From assembly GCA_002256385.1 (NCBI GenBank), contig NKJD01000026.1:1-50646 (forward strand): a stretch of DNA of 50,646 bases. The letters are read 5' to 3'. Origin of the DNA: Flavobacterium sp. BFFFF2 (GTDB lineage Bacteria > Bacteroidota > Bacteroidia > Flavobacteriales > Flavobacteriaceae). Made by a program: the position numbers and the translations under genes. Below are positions 25,802 through 35,466 of this stretch, piece by piece; position 1 is the first letter of the stretch, and each line of letters starts with the position of its first letter. The notes under the pieces are model-generated. The model searched no databases. It was not told where the DNA came from and saw only the letters and a list, made by a program, of their open reading frames with translations.

Positions 25802-27154
25802 TTATTCCAACACTACTTTAAACGATTTGCTGTTGTTGCCGTCACTGATTTTTACAAAATAAATGCCTTTGTAAAGTGTTTGCGAATCAATGATGCACAG
25901 GGTGCTGCCTTGAATGATTTTGGTTTCTTTGACTATTTTACCCAATTCGTCAATCAATTCAACCTTTAAGTCGGTTTCGGCCATTTGGGTTTGAATGGCA
26001 ATAAAATCTTGTGCCGGATTGGGAGCTACTACAATGGTGAAATCCGATTTGTCTAATGAAGTGATTCCCATGGCCGGATTATAGGTGGTGGCATTTGTGG
26101 GAATCGTGGTGGTGGTGGCTGCCGTTTTATTTCCATAAAAAGTGGGTCCTACTACATACGGATAAGCCGAATTGTGATTGGCATCAACGGTGGCAAAATA
26201 ACAGTAAATGCCATTTGGGTATTCTGGGGTAATGCAGAATCTGCCGTTATGAGCATCCAGATAACTCAAGTCGTTCGGGTGGGCTACAAATTCATAATCT
26301 TCTCTAAAATAGCCAAGCGGATAGGTGGTGCTCACGGCTGGTCCGTTGGTTACGGGTGTTCCGTCTGAATACGTAGTTCTGGTGGTAATGTTTCTTAATT
26401 GATAGCCCGATTTCATTCGGACAATGCCGCCCGTACCGTCAGTATTTGCATAGGCATACGCCCCGTAAATGGGGAAGCCATCATACGCAAAACCCAATAA
26501 TGGCGAATGCTGCTGCGGATTAATCACATACAAGCCGTCAGATGGATAGGTGCTGCAAACCGTCGAAATAACCGTTAAATCTAATCCAAACGCGCTTGGG
26601 TTCTGGTGGTGGTGGTAATTTCCATTGGCCGGATGTGCTTTGGCACAATCAAAGCCAAGACGTTCGCCCACAATCGCATCGCGGTTCCATTTGCCATCGC
26701 CCACACAGCCTTGAATGGGTCCGCCACAAATTTGACTCGAACTGTTTTTCCATGACACCCCATCCCGGTAATCAAAAAGCGCGACGCCATTTTTAAAAAT
26801 TCCGATATTCCCACCAGTAGTTACCGTTGCGGTTCCCGTGTTTTGTGTCGGATTCAATGGCATTTTAAAAATTTTATTTTGAGCGGTGGCCAACGTAGGG
26901 TTCCCGTCTTGAAAGGGCCCAGTAATGTAGGCTGGAATTCCTGTAGCAGAAATATAGGCCCAGTTGGTGTCATATTTTACACTCTGTACGTTGGCCAGTG
27001 TGGCATCAACAATGGGGGTTGAGTTTCCAGCGACATAATGCCGCCCCGTTACGTTGGTGGTGTTAATCAACCAACTTGTAATGGCTGGATTGGTTTGTGC
27101 TAAGGCAAAAAAGTGAACCAGGAGCACAGCTACTAAGGTAAAATTTTTATTCAT
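25802..27154 (-). CDS. YHYH-domain protein with T9SS sorting domain
   Basis: Secreted protein of 450 residues. Signal peptide MNKNFTLVAVLLVHFFALAQ, then a YHYH domain whose hallmark histidines are seen in NGNYHHHQNP and whose core reads LLGFAYDGFPIYGAY. After a linker comes a type A T9SS C-terminal sorting domain (VVAPNPAQDF to GIYFVKISDGNNSKSFKVVLE), so it should cross the outer membrane through the type IX system. The histidine- and cysteine-rich core suggests metal binding, but the activity of YHYH proteins is not established. It follows the MbnH-like gene after 24 bases in the same direction, suggesting an operon with MbnP and MbnH. Confidence 0.88.
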   Translation of the reverse strand: MNKNFTLVAVLLVHFFALAQTNPAITSWLINTTNVTGRHYVAGNSTPIVDATLANVQSVKYDTNWAYISATGIPAYITGPFQDGNPTLATAQNKIFKMPLNPTQNTGTATVTTGGNIGIFKNGVALFDYRDGVSWKNSSSQICGGPIQGCVGDGKWNRDAIVGERLGFDCAKAHPANGNYHHHQNPSAFGLDLTVISTVCSTYPSDGLYVINPQQHSPLLGFAYDGFPIYGAYAYANTDGTGGIVRMKSGYQLRNITTRTTYSDGTPVTNGPAVSTTYPLGYFREDYEFVAHPNDLSYLDAHNGRFCITPEYPNGIYCYFATVDANHNSAYPYVVGPTFYGNKTAATTTTIPTNATTYNPAMGITSLDKSDFTIVVAPNPAQDFIAIQTQMAETDLKVELIDELGKIVKETKIIQGSTLCIIDSQTLYKGIYFVKISDGNNSKSFKVVLE

Positions 27155-27178
27155 AAATTACTAAATTATTGGTTAATA

Positions 27179-28225
27179 CTAGAGGTTGTTATCTTTTTGA
27201 AATGAAAATTTCGGGTTAAACAAAAATGCTTTGTCGGTCAAGGTCAGTAAAAAAGCAATCAGATCTTTCTTTTCATTCGCCGACAATTGAATCGGTTGCT
27301 GCAGCTCGCGTGCGAGGGTTTTTCGCTCCACTTTTCCGTCGGTATAAAAATTGAGCACTTCCATGAGCTTCGTAAATCGGCCGTCGTGCATGTACGGATA
27401 CGTAAACTCAATATTTCGGAGCGTGGGCACGCTGAAATGAAAACTGTCTTTCGGGTTTTGCGTGATGGAAACACGGCCATAATCTTTGTAATCTTTGTCG
27501 ATGGGCAAGCCATTGTCGGCAAAATCATTATTGGTAAATAGCGGATCTGTGTGGCAGGATACACAATTCTTTTTAAATAAATCAAAGCCTTTTTGTTCTT
27601 GATCGGTCAAAAAAACGTTCTTTTCATGGCGCATGACCTGGTCAAATTTTGAATTGGACGACACCAATGAAACCGTAAATTGCGTGAGCGATTTCAGCAG
27701 CTTGCTTGTCGTAATTGTGCTGTCGCGATAGGTTTCAAAAAATAACGCCCTGTATTTTTTTGAGGCATTCAATTTGCGCAACACATGGGTTAAAGACTCG
27801 TCCATTTCGAGCGGATTCGTAATCGGATTAATGGGTTGCGACGCTACATTGATGACACCGCCGTCCCAATGCAATAATTTCGACCACGCCAAATTTATTA
27901 ATGCCTTGGCATTTCGAGTGCCCAATCGGCTGTCTATGCCGTGGCTGACGGCATGATCGGTGTGTGCAAAACCCGTGTATTGCAAATGACAACTGGCGCA
28001 TGAAATGGTGCTGTCTTTGGACAGAATGGGGTCATAAAACAAGGTTCTGCCCAAAATAAACCCCTTTTCAGTGATCTTGTTTTTCTTGAAATCAAATACC
28101 GGTTTTGGCCAGCCCTTTGGCACAATAAATGCAGGATCTGCGGCAAATAGCGCGGGCCTTTTTACCGATAAAAAGCAAATGCTACTTAGCACGATTGTGA
28201 TTAACAAAACGCTATTCTTTTTCAT
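27179..28225 (-). CDS. Di-haem cytochrome c peroxidase/MauG-family protein (MbnH-like)
   Basis: Periplasmic di-haem enzyme, 348 residues from the ATG at 28223-28225. This start gives a clean signal peptide (MKKNSVLLITIVLSSICFL); an earlier in-frame start at 28264 would add 13 unlikely residues. Two CxxCH haem sites are present, in SCASCHLQYTGFAH and NCVSCHTDPLFTN, plus the LPTLRNIEFTYPYMHDGRF-type motif of the family (here VPTLRNIEFTYPYMHDGR). It overlaps the MbnP gene by 14 bases. In the known MbnP-MbnH pairs, the MauG-like partner oxidises a tryptophan of MbnP to kynurenine, which creates a copper site; neighbourhood supports this role here rather than simple peroxide detoxification. Confidence 0.88.
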   Translation of the reverse strand: MKKNSVLLITIVLSSICFLSVKRPALFAADPAFIVPKGWPKPVFDFKKNKITEKGFILGRTLFYDPILSKDSTISCASCHLQYTGFAHTDHAVSHGIDSRLGTRNAKALINLAWSKLLHWDGGVINVASQPINPITNPLEMDESLTHVLRKLNASKKYRALFFETYRDSTITTSKLLKSLTQFTVSLVSSNSKFDQVMRHEKNVFLTDQEQKGFDLFKKNCVSCHTDPLFTNNDFADNGLPIDKDYKDYGRVSITQNPKDSFHFSVPTLRNIEFTYPYMHDGRFTKLMEVLNFYTDGKVERKTLARELQQPIQLSANEKKDLIAFLLTLTDKAFLFNPKFSFQKDNNL

Positions 28226-28922
28226 CGCTGCTGAACATGTTTGTATACCAATGCGACATGGCAACCGCTTTTTCGCCGGGAACCATCAAACCACTCGTTT
28301 CGCTGAGTTTAATATGACGCAGCCATTCACTGATGTCCACTTTAATTTCAATACTATTTGCCTGGTCCTGAACGGGAATTTGAACGGTCTGAAGTGCATT
28401 CTGCTTGGGCAAATAGCCGCCAATATGAAACTGAAAATCTTTTTTTAATGACGTACAACTGTTGCTTTTCCCTTCCAATTTCATGTTGATGTAACCCGAA
28501 TTCCAAGCCCAATACATGCCCAATTTGGGGTCTAAGTCGCCTTCAAAATGCGTGCTTACATTGGTTACGCTATCAATACCAACCTGAAAAATTACTTTTT
28601 TTACTTTCAAATTTGGCACTTCATGTAATTTTAATTCCATCGATTCTGGCCATTCGGCATCAACCAAATGCACTTTTTCAGGATCGGCAAAATTGCTGCC
28701 GTTTTCAAATTCTACACGCAAATTAGAAATATAAAATTTAAAATGAGTGACCGAAATGGTATCATTGTTATTGGTGAAATAGCTGCCTTTTTCAAGTACC
28801 AATTCCTGATTGTTGAAAGTTGGTTTAAATAGAATAATTCGGTTTGTAGTGCCTTTTTCTTTGGCAGAAAACGACAACAAAACCAAGAGGAGAAAGCTAT
28901 ATAAACGAACTGTTAGCGCCAT
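28212..28922 (-). CDS. MbnP family copper-associated protein
   Basis: Exported protein of 236 residues with an N-terminal hydrophobic signal segment. Family features seen: FKPTFNNQEL, THFKFYISNLRVEF, HLVDAEW, the tryptophan-rich GMYWAWNSGYINMKLEG (Trp138 and Trp140) and FHIGGY. MbnP proteins are partners of MauG-like MbnH, which oxidises a conserved Trp to kynurenine for Cu(I) binding; one of the Trp residues above is a natural candidate, though I cannot say which. It is the first gene of a probable three-gene operon with the MbnH-like and YHYH genes. Confidence 0.85.
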   Translation of the reverse strand: MALTVRLYSFLLLVLLSFSAKEKGTTNRIILFKPTFNNQELVLEKGSYFTNNNDTISVTHFKFYISNLRVEFENGSNFADPEKVHLVDAEWPESMELKLHEVPNLKVKKVIFQVGIDSVTNVSTHFEGDLDPKLGMYWAWNSGYINMKLEGKSNSCTSLKKDFQFHIGGYLPKQNALQTVQIPVQDQANSIEIKVDISEWLRHIKLSETSGLMVPGEKAVAMSHWYTNMFSSDEKE

Positions 28923-29178
28923 TATAATATTTTAAACATGGCAAAAAGTTCCAATTTATTGAACCCACCATGTTTACCTGCCTTTATAGACGGTGTTTTT
29001 TAAAATTTCATGCGCAAGAAATTCATTATTCATGGCCATGATGAAAAATGATAGATAATAAGTCGGTTTGAAAAAGCACCATTTGTGTTTATTTATTGAG
29101 ACTCTACACTAAAAAATCTTTTATTGATTACTCTCTTCAGAAAACAAAATACTTTATGAAAAGCATCATTTTATTTTC

Positions 29179-29279
29179 GATTAATGTTTACTCGTCTGCG
29201 AAGCCGTGCAAGACTGGTTTGTCTTTTCTCTTGCTTCTTTTCTCTTGCTTCTGAACATGGGCCAGCAAAGAAAATGAAC
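29179..29279 (-). repeat. Internally deleted copy of the hairpin-rich repeat
   Basis: On the minus strand it begins with the left end GTTCATTTTCTTTGCTGGCC and ends with GGCTTCGCAGACGAGTAAAC, the right end. The middle 200 bases with the paired arms are replaced by pyrimidine/purine-rich sequence. Confidence 0.55.
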
Positions 29280-29385
29280 AAAGGTCTGGCAACAATAATA
29301 GGTCTGGCAGAAAACAAAAGGTGATAGCACAACACCATCGCGCTATTGAAACAACTTTACAAACTTTTAACATTACAAACTTTAG

Positions 29386-29433
29386 CTTCGCTCCGTTCGA
29401 CCCATTTGTCCCAATGGGTCTCGGGTCAACTTA
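29386..29433 (+). repeat. TTTAGCTTCGCTCCGTTCG repeat unit with hairpin insert
   Basis: Shares TTTAGCTTCGCTCCGTTCG and the following TCTCGGGTCAA with the tandem units at 38441-38620. The segment between is a different hairpin (CCCATT with AATGGG). Confidence 0.6.
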
Positions 29434-29437
29434 TAAA

Positions 29438-29467
29438 AAAACCACCGCAGTTTCCCGAGGTGGTTTT
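29438..29467 (-). terminator. Terminator of the NHL-repeat surface protein gene
   Basis: On the minus strand AAAACCACC and GGTGGTTTT form a stem followed by a T run. It lies 117 bases beyond the stop codon at 29584. Confidence 0.6.
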
Positions 29468-29583
29468 CAATTTAAAAGATGTTATTGAAATGGATCTTTG
29501 TCAAAATGTTGAACCTTGACAAGGTATTTAAAATACAACATTGCAAACATGTCACATTACAAACATTGCAACATATTAAAAAA

Positions 29584-32500
29584 CTATTTTTTAATAATCC
29601 GAATAACCTGTTGGTCGTCGCCCTGCGAAATCATGACATTGTAGATACCGCTGCTGTAGTTTGTTCCCAAACTGCGGTTTTCCAATTCAGAAGCTTCCAC
29701 ATTAAATTGCTCCACTTGTTTGCCAAGCATATCATATACAGCAACCTGAATAGGCGTTTGGTTGCAACCCTGTGCCATAAGCACGTATTCAGTTTCAAAT
29801 GGATTTGGAATGGCTTTAACGGTGAATGAAACCGTTTCTTCAGAAATACCTCGCGCCATGGTGGCAGGTGTTTTTACGCTGCACGCTGAGCCATAAGCTT
29901 GCCAAGAACCTCCAAACTGAACCGCAACACGTACTGAATAAGTTGTGCTTAAGGCCCAACCTGTGTAGTTTCCTAGTTGCATGTTTGAAGTGGTTGAATT
30001 GAATGTAAGAACGGTTCCGCCATTGCTCCACTCAAAGCGGTAAGCCGTGGCTCCTGTCACTGCGCTGCAATATAAAATACTCCATTTATTAGCCAAGGTA
30101 ACACCACACTGATTGGTTCTAATTTGGGTGCTGGCCGCAGGAGTGGTAACAGTACAAGCTGTTCCAAAAGCTTGCCATGAACCGCCCACTTGCGCAGCCA
30201 CACGCACTGAATAAGCGGTGCCAAAAGCAGCGCCACCTGTTAAGTTATTGATTTGAACACTATTGGTTGTGCTGTCAATGTTTTTAGAAACTCCTCCCGT
30301 TGTAAACTCAAAGCGGTAAGCTGACGCGCCTACAATTTGGCCACAATAAATTGGCGTGGTCATCGAAGCTAGTATGGTGCCACACATGCTTGAAATCACT
30401 TGGGTCGTGTTGGCCACCGCAGGTGTCGTTAAAGAACACGCAGCACCAAAAGCCGCATACTGACCGTTGAACCCAGCTGCTACACGGACACTGTACGCGG
30501 TGTTGTAAGCTGTTGATCCTGGTAATTGTGTAAAGTTAAATGAGTTGGTTGCCGAATAATAAGTACGAGTACTTCCATTGCCCGTTACCTCAAACAAATA
30601 ATTGGTTGCATTTGCCACTGCCGTTGCAGTAATAGGAGCAGTGATGGCATTTAATCTTGAACCACAACTAGGCGATGTAATAGTCGGTGCAATGTGCGTA
30701 ATAATTACAATAGGCATCCTCACGCTTTCACAACCACCTAGGTTTTTTGACACATAATAAGTAGCTGAACTCAAGCTAGCACTAATTGGCAAGTAGCTCG
30801 GTGCGGTTTCAGTATTATACACCAAATAAATATTATCATATCCAAATATGTTTTGAATTTGGGTTCCATTGGTGATATAAAAAGTTCCTGAAAACATGGT
30901 AGGTTTTTCATTCACAGAAATAGTCATGGTCGTTGCACTCGCACATTGACCGCTGTTTGGTGTAAAAGTATAAGTCGTGGTAGCTGCATTGTTGATAGCG
31001 GGTGACCAAGTACCTGCAATGCTATTGTTTGATGTGGTTGGCAATGCAGTCAAACTAGCCCCAGAACAAATTGGAGCTACTTGCGTAAAGCTTGGCATTG
31101 TACCAGCATTTACCGTTATAGTCATGTTGGTCAAACTCGCGCATTGACCGCCATCCGGTGTAAAGGTATAAGTCGTTGTAGCCATATTGTCTATAACTGG
31201 AGACCAAGTACCTGTAATGCTATTGTTTGAAGTGGTTGGCAATGCCGATAAACTAGCCCCTGAACAAATGGCAGAAACTTGGGTAAATGTCGGCGTTGTT
31301 GCGTTATTTACTACAATGGTCATACTGGTTACAGTGGCACATTGACCGCTATTTGGTGTAAAAAAATAAGTCGTGGTTTGGGTATTATCTATAGCTGGCG
31401 ACCAAGTTCCAGCAATGCTGTTGTTTGAAGTGGTTGGCAACAGGGGTGAGCCACCTACACAAATAGGGAAAACTTCTGTAAAGATGGGTGTTGTTGCTTC
31501 GTTAACCGTAATAGTTAATGTAGTAGTTATCGCGTTTTGACCCGCTGTTGGCGTAAATGTGTAAATAGTCGTGGCTAAATTATTTAACGCTGGCGACCAT
31601 GTTCCTATTATTCCATTACCAGATGTAGTTGGCAAAGCTTCAAGACTTTCTCCTGCACAAATTGGCGCAACTGCTGCGAATGTTGGTGTTACATTTACAA
31701 CTCCTACACCTATTCTTATAACGGCTGTACTGCTTCCAGTTTCATTGGTAGCTGTAATGGTATAATCAGTTGCTGGACTGTCTGCCGTTGGTGTGCCACT
31801 AATTGCTCCTGTGGTAGGATCGAATTTCAAACCAGCAGGTAAAGCAGGGCTCACGTTATATCCTAAAGGTATAATTTTAAGTGTGATATTACTAGTATGA
31901 TAATCCGCCACACACACTTTTCCAGAGGCATCAACAGCTACTCCAGTTGGGGACCATAAACTTGCTACACTTCCTGTACCCGAACCTGCGGAGTCGCTGA
32001 CCACTCCTTCTGGTGTGATTTTACGAATTTTGTGATTACCGAGATCCGCCGCATAAACATTCCCAAAGGAATCAACAGCTAGTCCTAGCGGGCCTGAAAA
32101 ACTGGCTGCTATTCCTGTTCCATTTGCACTACCTTGAGTAGCCGAACCTGCCAAAGTGGTAACCACTCCTCCTGGCGTGATTTTACGGATTATATTGCTA
32201 TTAAATTCCGCCACATACACATTTCCAGAGGCATCAACAGCTATTCCTGCTGTATTAGAAGTACTGGGGTCACTTGCATCTGCAACCAAATTTGCTAAAG
32301 TGGTGACCACTCCTCCCGAAGTGATTTTACGAACTAAATGATTAGAAGAATCTGACACATACACATTTCCAGAGGCATCAACAGCTACCGCTATCACGCC
32401 TCCAAAACTAGCTGCTGTACCTATTCCATCTGCTGTACCTGCTGTACCCGAACCTGCGAAGTCGCTAACCAAACCTTCAGGTGTGATTTTACGAATTTTA

Positions 32501-34197
32501 GCATTACTGGAATCCGCCACATATACATTTCCAGCTGCATCCACTGCCAGTCCGTGTGGGTTGTAAAAACTTGCAGCAGTACCTTGTCCATTTGCTGAAC
32601 CTGGTGTTCCGCTACCTGCAAATATAGAAACAACTCCTGCCGAACTTATTTTACGGATTACATGATTCGGTGTTTCTGCTACGTACACATTCCCAGAGGC
32701 ATCAACAGTTATTCCTGTCGGGTTATTAAAACTAGCTGCAGGTCCTGTTGCATTTGTACTACCTCCTGTTGGCACTGCACCGCCCGAACTGGTAGGCAAT
32801 AGCGGTGTAATAGCTGTACCAGCTGTATAGGTTTGTGGTGTTACATAACTAAAAATTGGTAAAGCAGGTGCTACAAATGGATTAACCGTAATAGTCAATG
32901 TTGTAATAGTACCACATTGTCCCCCATTTGGTGTAAATGTGTAGGTTGTTGTAGTTGCATTATTTAACGCTGGCGACCATGCTCCTGCTATTGCATTGTT
33001 TGATGTTGTTGGCAAAGCCGATAAACTTCCACCTGCAGTAATTGGCGCAACGGCAGTGAATGTTGGTGTGATAATTGGATTAACAGTGCCATTAGCAGCC
33101 ACATTTTTGGTGGTTACGCCGGTTGAGGCACAAGAAATATTTCCAGATGGGGCTCCAGAAGCGGATGAGGTTAAACGAACATAAACCCGCGTTGAGGCAA
33201 CTGATCCTCCACTTTGTGTGAGCGTGACGCTGGATGTAAATCCACTTCCTGAAGTTGTTGATACCTCAAAACCAGTTGGTGGTGTAACGACAATATTGGC
33301 TGTTAGATATGATCCACTTACTGTAAAACTTTGTTGGGCAGAGGCCGTCCCTGCACAAGCAGAAAATGCATTTAATGTGCCTGTTGTGGCAATTGTTGGG
33401 GTGGTATCACAAGTCCCTATGGCTGTTCCTAATGTATAGGCAGTAGTATTTTGTGTTTCCCAATTTAGGTAATCGTTTATAGCGGCTAAATCTGTATTAC
33501 GGTTTCCTGTTAAACAGATCGATAATTTTAGTCTGCCATTGTCAATCTCATTTCCAAAGCTGAGCAGCATCCAGATACAGTTTGTACCAGTCGTAAGGCA
33601 AGTTGGTTTATTACTCCAATTATCGTTACAATTAGTAAAATTTGCTGTGTCAATGTTATCCCACCCGCTGGCATTAGAAAGTGACGGGATACCGGTATTT
33701 TTATTGGCGTGTATCGCAGTGATCATGGTGTGTGTGCCTGTGCGTGATCCTTGAATGGCAAATATCTGGTCACCCGAGCTAGACAAATTTAAAGCGGTGC
33801 CACTTACGGTTCCATTCGTTGCAGTTGTACCAGCAATTTTAACTTGCGCCCCATAACTTAAAGCAGTTCCGGCTGTCCAAGTAATTTCAGTTTCAGTTCC
33901 TGTCACGCAATTGATAATAGTACCACTGGTTAGAGCGTTAAGGTTGGTAGCCCATCCGTTGCTTCCACAAGCGCCACTATACCAGGCAATGTCAGTAAAT
34001 GTAATTGTTGTACCCGCTTCTATGCCACCCGTTCGCAAAATGACAAAAGAAAACTCATCCGTAGTTGTAGTGCTAGAATAACCAGTAAAAGCTATATCTC
34101 CTACAGCAAGTGTAGTCTGCGCACTTGCCATAAATGCACTAAAAGTTACCCAACATATCAATAAAAGTTGGGTAAGGAGGTGTTTGTTTTTTTTCAT
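29584..34197 (-). CDS. Large T9SS surface protein with Ig-like repeats and an NHL propeller
   Basis: Secreted protein of 1537 residues. After the signal peptide (cleavage near FMASAQ) comes an N-terminal domain (about 28-265, similar to lamin-tail-like or DNA/RNA-related N-domains of T9SS proteins, uncertain), a domain with FTVSGSYLTANIVVTPPTGF, several Ig-like repeats of the kind TPTFTQVSAICSGASLSALP also found in the giant protein at the left edge, and six to seven NHL-type repeats (GITVDASGNVYVAE..NHVIRKI). The NHL block sits inside a He_PIG-like Ig domain: SYVTPQTYTAGTAITPLLPT before it and YNVSPALPAGLKFDPTTG after it. Three tandem domains of the CGVTLANKWS...YSVRVAAQFGGSWQAFG type follow, then a type A sorting domain (NPFETEYVLM to GIYNVMISQGDDQQVIRIIKK). 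Surface attachment through T9SS is expected; the binding target is unknown. Confidence 0.87.
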   Translation of the reverse strand: MKKNKHLLTQLLLICWVTFSAFMASAQTTLAVGDIAFTGYSSTTTTDEFSFVILRTGGIEAGTTITFTDIAWYSGACGSNGWATNLNALTSGTIINCVTGTETEITWTAGTALSYGAQVKIAGTTATNGTVSGTALNLSSSGDQIFAIQGSRTGTHTMITAIHANKNTGIPSLSNASGWDNIDTANFTNCNDNWSNKPTCLTTGTNCIWMLLSFGNEIDNGRLKLSICLTGNRNTDLAAINDYLNWETQNTTAYTLGTAIGTCDTTPTIATTGTLNAFSACAGTASAQQSFTVSGSYLTANIVVTPPTGFEVSTTSGSGFTSSVTLTQSGGSVASTRVYVRLTSSASGAPSGNISCASTGVTTKNVAANGTVNPIITPTFTAVAPITAGGSLSALPTTSNNAIAGAWSPALNNATTTTYTFTPNGGQCGTITTLTITVNPFVAPALPIFSYVTPQTYTAGTAITPLLPTSSGGAVPTGGSTNATGPAASFNNPTGITVDASGNVYVAETPNHVIRKISSAGVVSIFAGSGTPGSANGQGTAASFYNPHGLAVDAAGNVYVADSSNAKIRKITPEGLVSDFAGSGTAGTADGIGTAASFGGVIAVAVDASGNVYVSDSSNHLVRKITSGGVVTTLANLVADASDPSTSNTAGIAVDASGNVYVAEFNSNIIRKITPGGVVTTLAGSATQGSANGTGIAASFSGPLGLAVDSFGNVYAADLGNHKIRKITPEGVVSDSAGSGTGSVASLWSPTGVAVDASGKVCVADYHTSNITLKIIPLGYNVSPALPAGLKFDPTTGAISGTPTADSPATDYTITATNETGSSTAVIRIGVGVVNVTPTFAAVAPICAGESLEALPTTSGNGIIGTWSPALNNLATTIYTFTPTAGQNAITTTLTITVNEATTPIFTEVFPICVGGSPLLPTTSNNSIAGTWSPAIDNTQTTTYFFTPNSGQCATVTSMTIVVNNATTPTFTQVSAICSGASLSALPTTSNNSITGTWSPVIDNMATTTYTFTPDGGQCASLTNMTITVNAGTMPSFTQVAPICSGASLTALPTTSNNSIAGTWSPAINNAATTTYTFTPNSGQCASATTMTISVNEKPTMFSGTFYITNGTQIQNIFGYDNIYLVYNTETAPSYLPISASLSSATYYVSKNLGGCESVRMPIVIITHIAPTITSPSCGSRLNAITAPITATAVANATNYLFEVTGNGSTRTYYSATNSFNFTQLPGSTAYNTAYSVRVAAGFNGQYAAFGAACSLTTPAVANTTQVISSMCGTILASMTTPIYCGQIVGASAYRFEFTTGGVSKNIDSTTNSVQINNLTGGAAFGTAYSVRVAAQVGGSWQAFGTACTVTTPAASTQIRTNQCGVTLANKWSILYCSAVTGATAYRFEWSNGGTVLTFNSTTSNMQLGNYTGWALSTTYSVRVAVQFGGSWQAYGSACSVKTPATMARGISEETVSFTVKAIPNPFETEYVLMAQGCNQTPIQVAVYDMLGKQVEQFNVEASELENRSLGTNYSSGIYNVMISQGDDQQVIRIIKK

Positions 34198-34606
34198 GTT
34201 GCAAAGGATTTGTTAGTAATATATGGGGGACTATTTTAAAGAATGATTACAACTGTCGACCGTCTTTCAGCATGTCTCTATTTTAATGAACTTGTAAGTC
34301 GCTAATGTAAAGCAATTAAAATTAATTATTTATTAAGTAAGTGTGTTTTTTAAATCAACAGTTTATATTGGCAAAAAAATATCAGTTAAATACATACATC
34401 AAATTGACCTCCGTGTATTTAGAAAACTTTTAGTTCTGCGTATATATTTCTTTCTTCTTTCCTCTTTCTTCTGCCCTTCTTCCACCGTAACAAATCATCA
34501 ACTTTTGAGTCTAAATACACAATTAAAAAAGCGCATCGGGGAATTCTTGCTTCTTGCTTCTTTTCTCTTGGTTCTCTAAAATTTTTCTTTTAAAAAAAAT
34601 GCTTAT
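34198..34606. other. Intergenic region between divergent genes
   Basis: About 410 AT-rich bases. It contains two pyrimidine-rich tracts on the plus strand (near 34448-34482 and 34548-34576) like those before the toxin-antitoxin genes. No clear promoter consensus or gene was recognised. Confidence 0.5.
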
Positions 34607-35407
34607 ATGAAATCACACGAAATTGATTACCAAATATTTGGTGAAGAAATGCAATATGTTGAAATCGAACTCGATCCGCAAGAGGTGGTGATGGCCGAAC
34701 CGGGTAGTTTTATGATGATGGAACAAGGCATTGCCATGCAAACCGTTTTTGGCGATGGGTCTAATGAACAAGATGGGTTTTTGGGTAAAATTTTCTCCGC
34801 CGGAAAACGCTTGTTAACAGGTGAAAACCTCTTTATGACGGCTTATTTAAACGAAGCGGCCGACAAGCGAAAAGTGAGTTTTGCCTCGCCTTTTCCGGGT
34901 AAAATTGTCGCGATTGATTTGACGCACTACCAAGGCAAATTCATTTGCCAGAAAGATGCTTTTTTGTGCGCTGCCAAAGGCGTTTCGGTCGGGATTGAAT
35001 TTTCTAAAAAACTGGGGCGTGGCTTATTTGGGGGCGAAGGATTTATCATGCAGAAACTCGAAGGCGATGGCATGGCGTTTGTGCACTCAGGCGGCACTTT
35101 GGCCAAAAAAGTGTTGGGCCCCAATGACGTATTGCGCGTAGACACGGGCTGCATTGTTGGTTTTACAGGCCAGGTTGATTATGACATTGAATTTATTGGC
35201 GGCATCAAAAACTCATTATTTGGCGGAGAGGGCTTGTTTTTTGCCACCTTGAGAGGCCCAGGCGAAGTATATATTCAGTCGTTGCCGTTTAGCCGCTTGG
35301 CCGACCGCATCATAGCTTCGGCACCCAAAGCAGGTGGCAGCCGACGCGATGAAGGCAGTGTTTTGGGTGGATTGGGCAATTTGCTTGATGGTGATAATTC
35401 GTTTTAA
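34607..35407 (+). CDS. TIGR00266/AIM24 family protein
   Basis: Protein of 266 residues in the family of bacterial homologues of mitochondrial AIM24. Recognisable parts are the N-terminal [21 protein letters not shown], the glycine-rich [21 protein letters not shown] and [24 protein letters not shown]. These form a double-stranded beta-helix fold; no catalytic residues are known and the function is undefined. There is no signal peptide. The C-terminus ([15 protein letters not shown]) is a glycine-rich tail. A secreted-protein gene follows after 59 bases in the same direction. Confidence 0.9.
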   Translation: MKSHEIDYQIFGEEMQYVEIELDPQEVVMAEPGSFMMMEQGIAMQTVFGDGSNEQDGFLGKIFSAGKRLLTGENLFMTAYLNEAADKRKVSFASPFPGKIVAIDLTHYQGKFICQKDAFLCAAKGVSVGIEFSKKLGRGLFGGEGFIMQKLEGDGMAFVHSGGTLAKKVLGPNDVLRVDTGCIVGFTGQVDYDIEFIGGIKNSLFGGEGLFFATLRGPGEVYIQSLPFSRLADRIIASAPKAGGSRRDEGSVLGGLGNLLDGDNSF

Positions 35408-35466
35408 CCAATTCAGTATCTGCTGTTTTACCGTACGAGAATCTTGAATTAACAGCAAGTAAAATA

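Larger units (their letters stand above)
28923..29583. other. Intergenic region with repeat fragments and a terminator
   Basis: About 660 bases without a credible gene. The first 250 bases show nothing. 29179-29279 is a short deletion form of the hairpin-rich repeat, 29386-29433 a TTTAGCTTCGCTCCGTTCG unit, and 29438-29467 a terminator for the surface-protein gene on the right. Confidence 0.7.
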
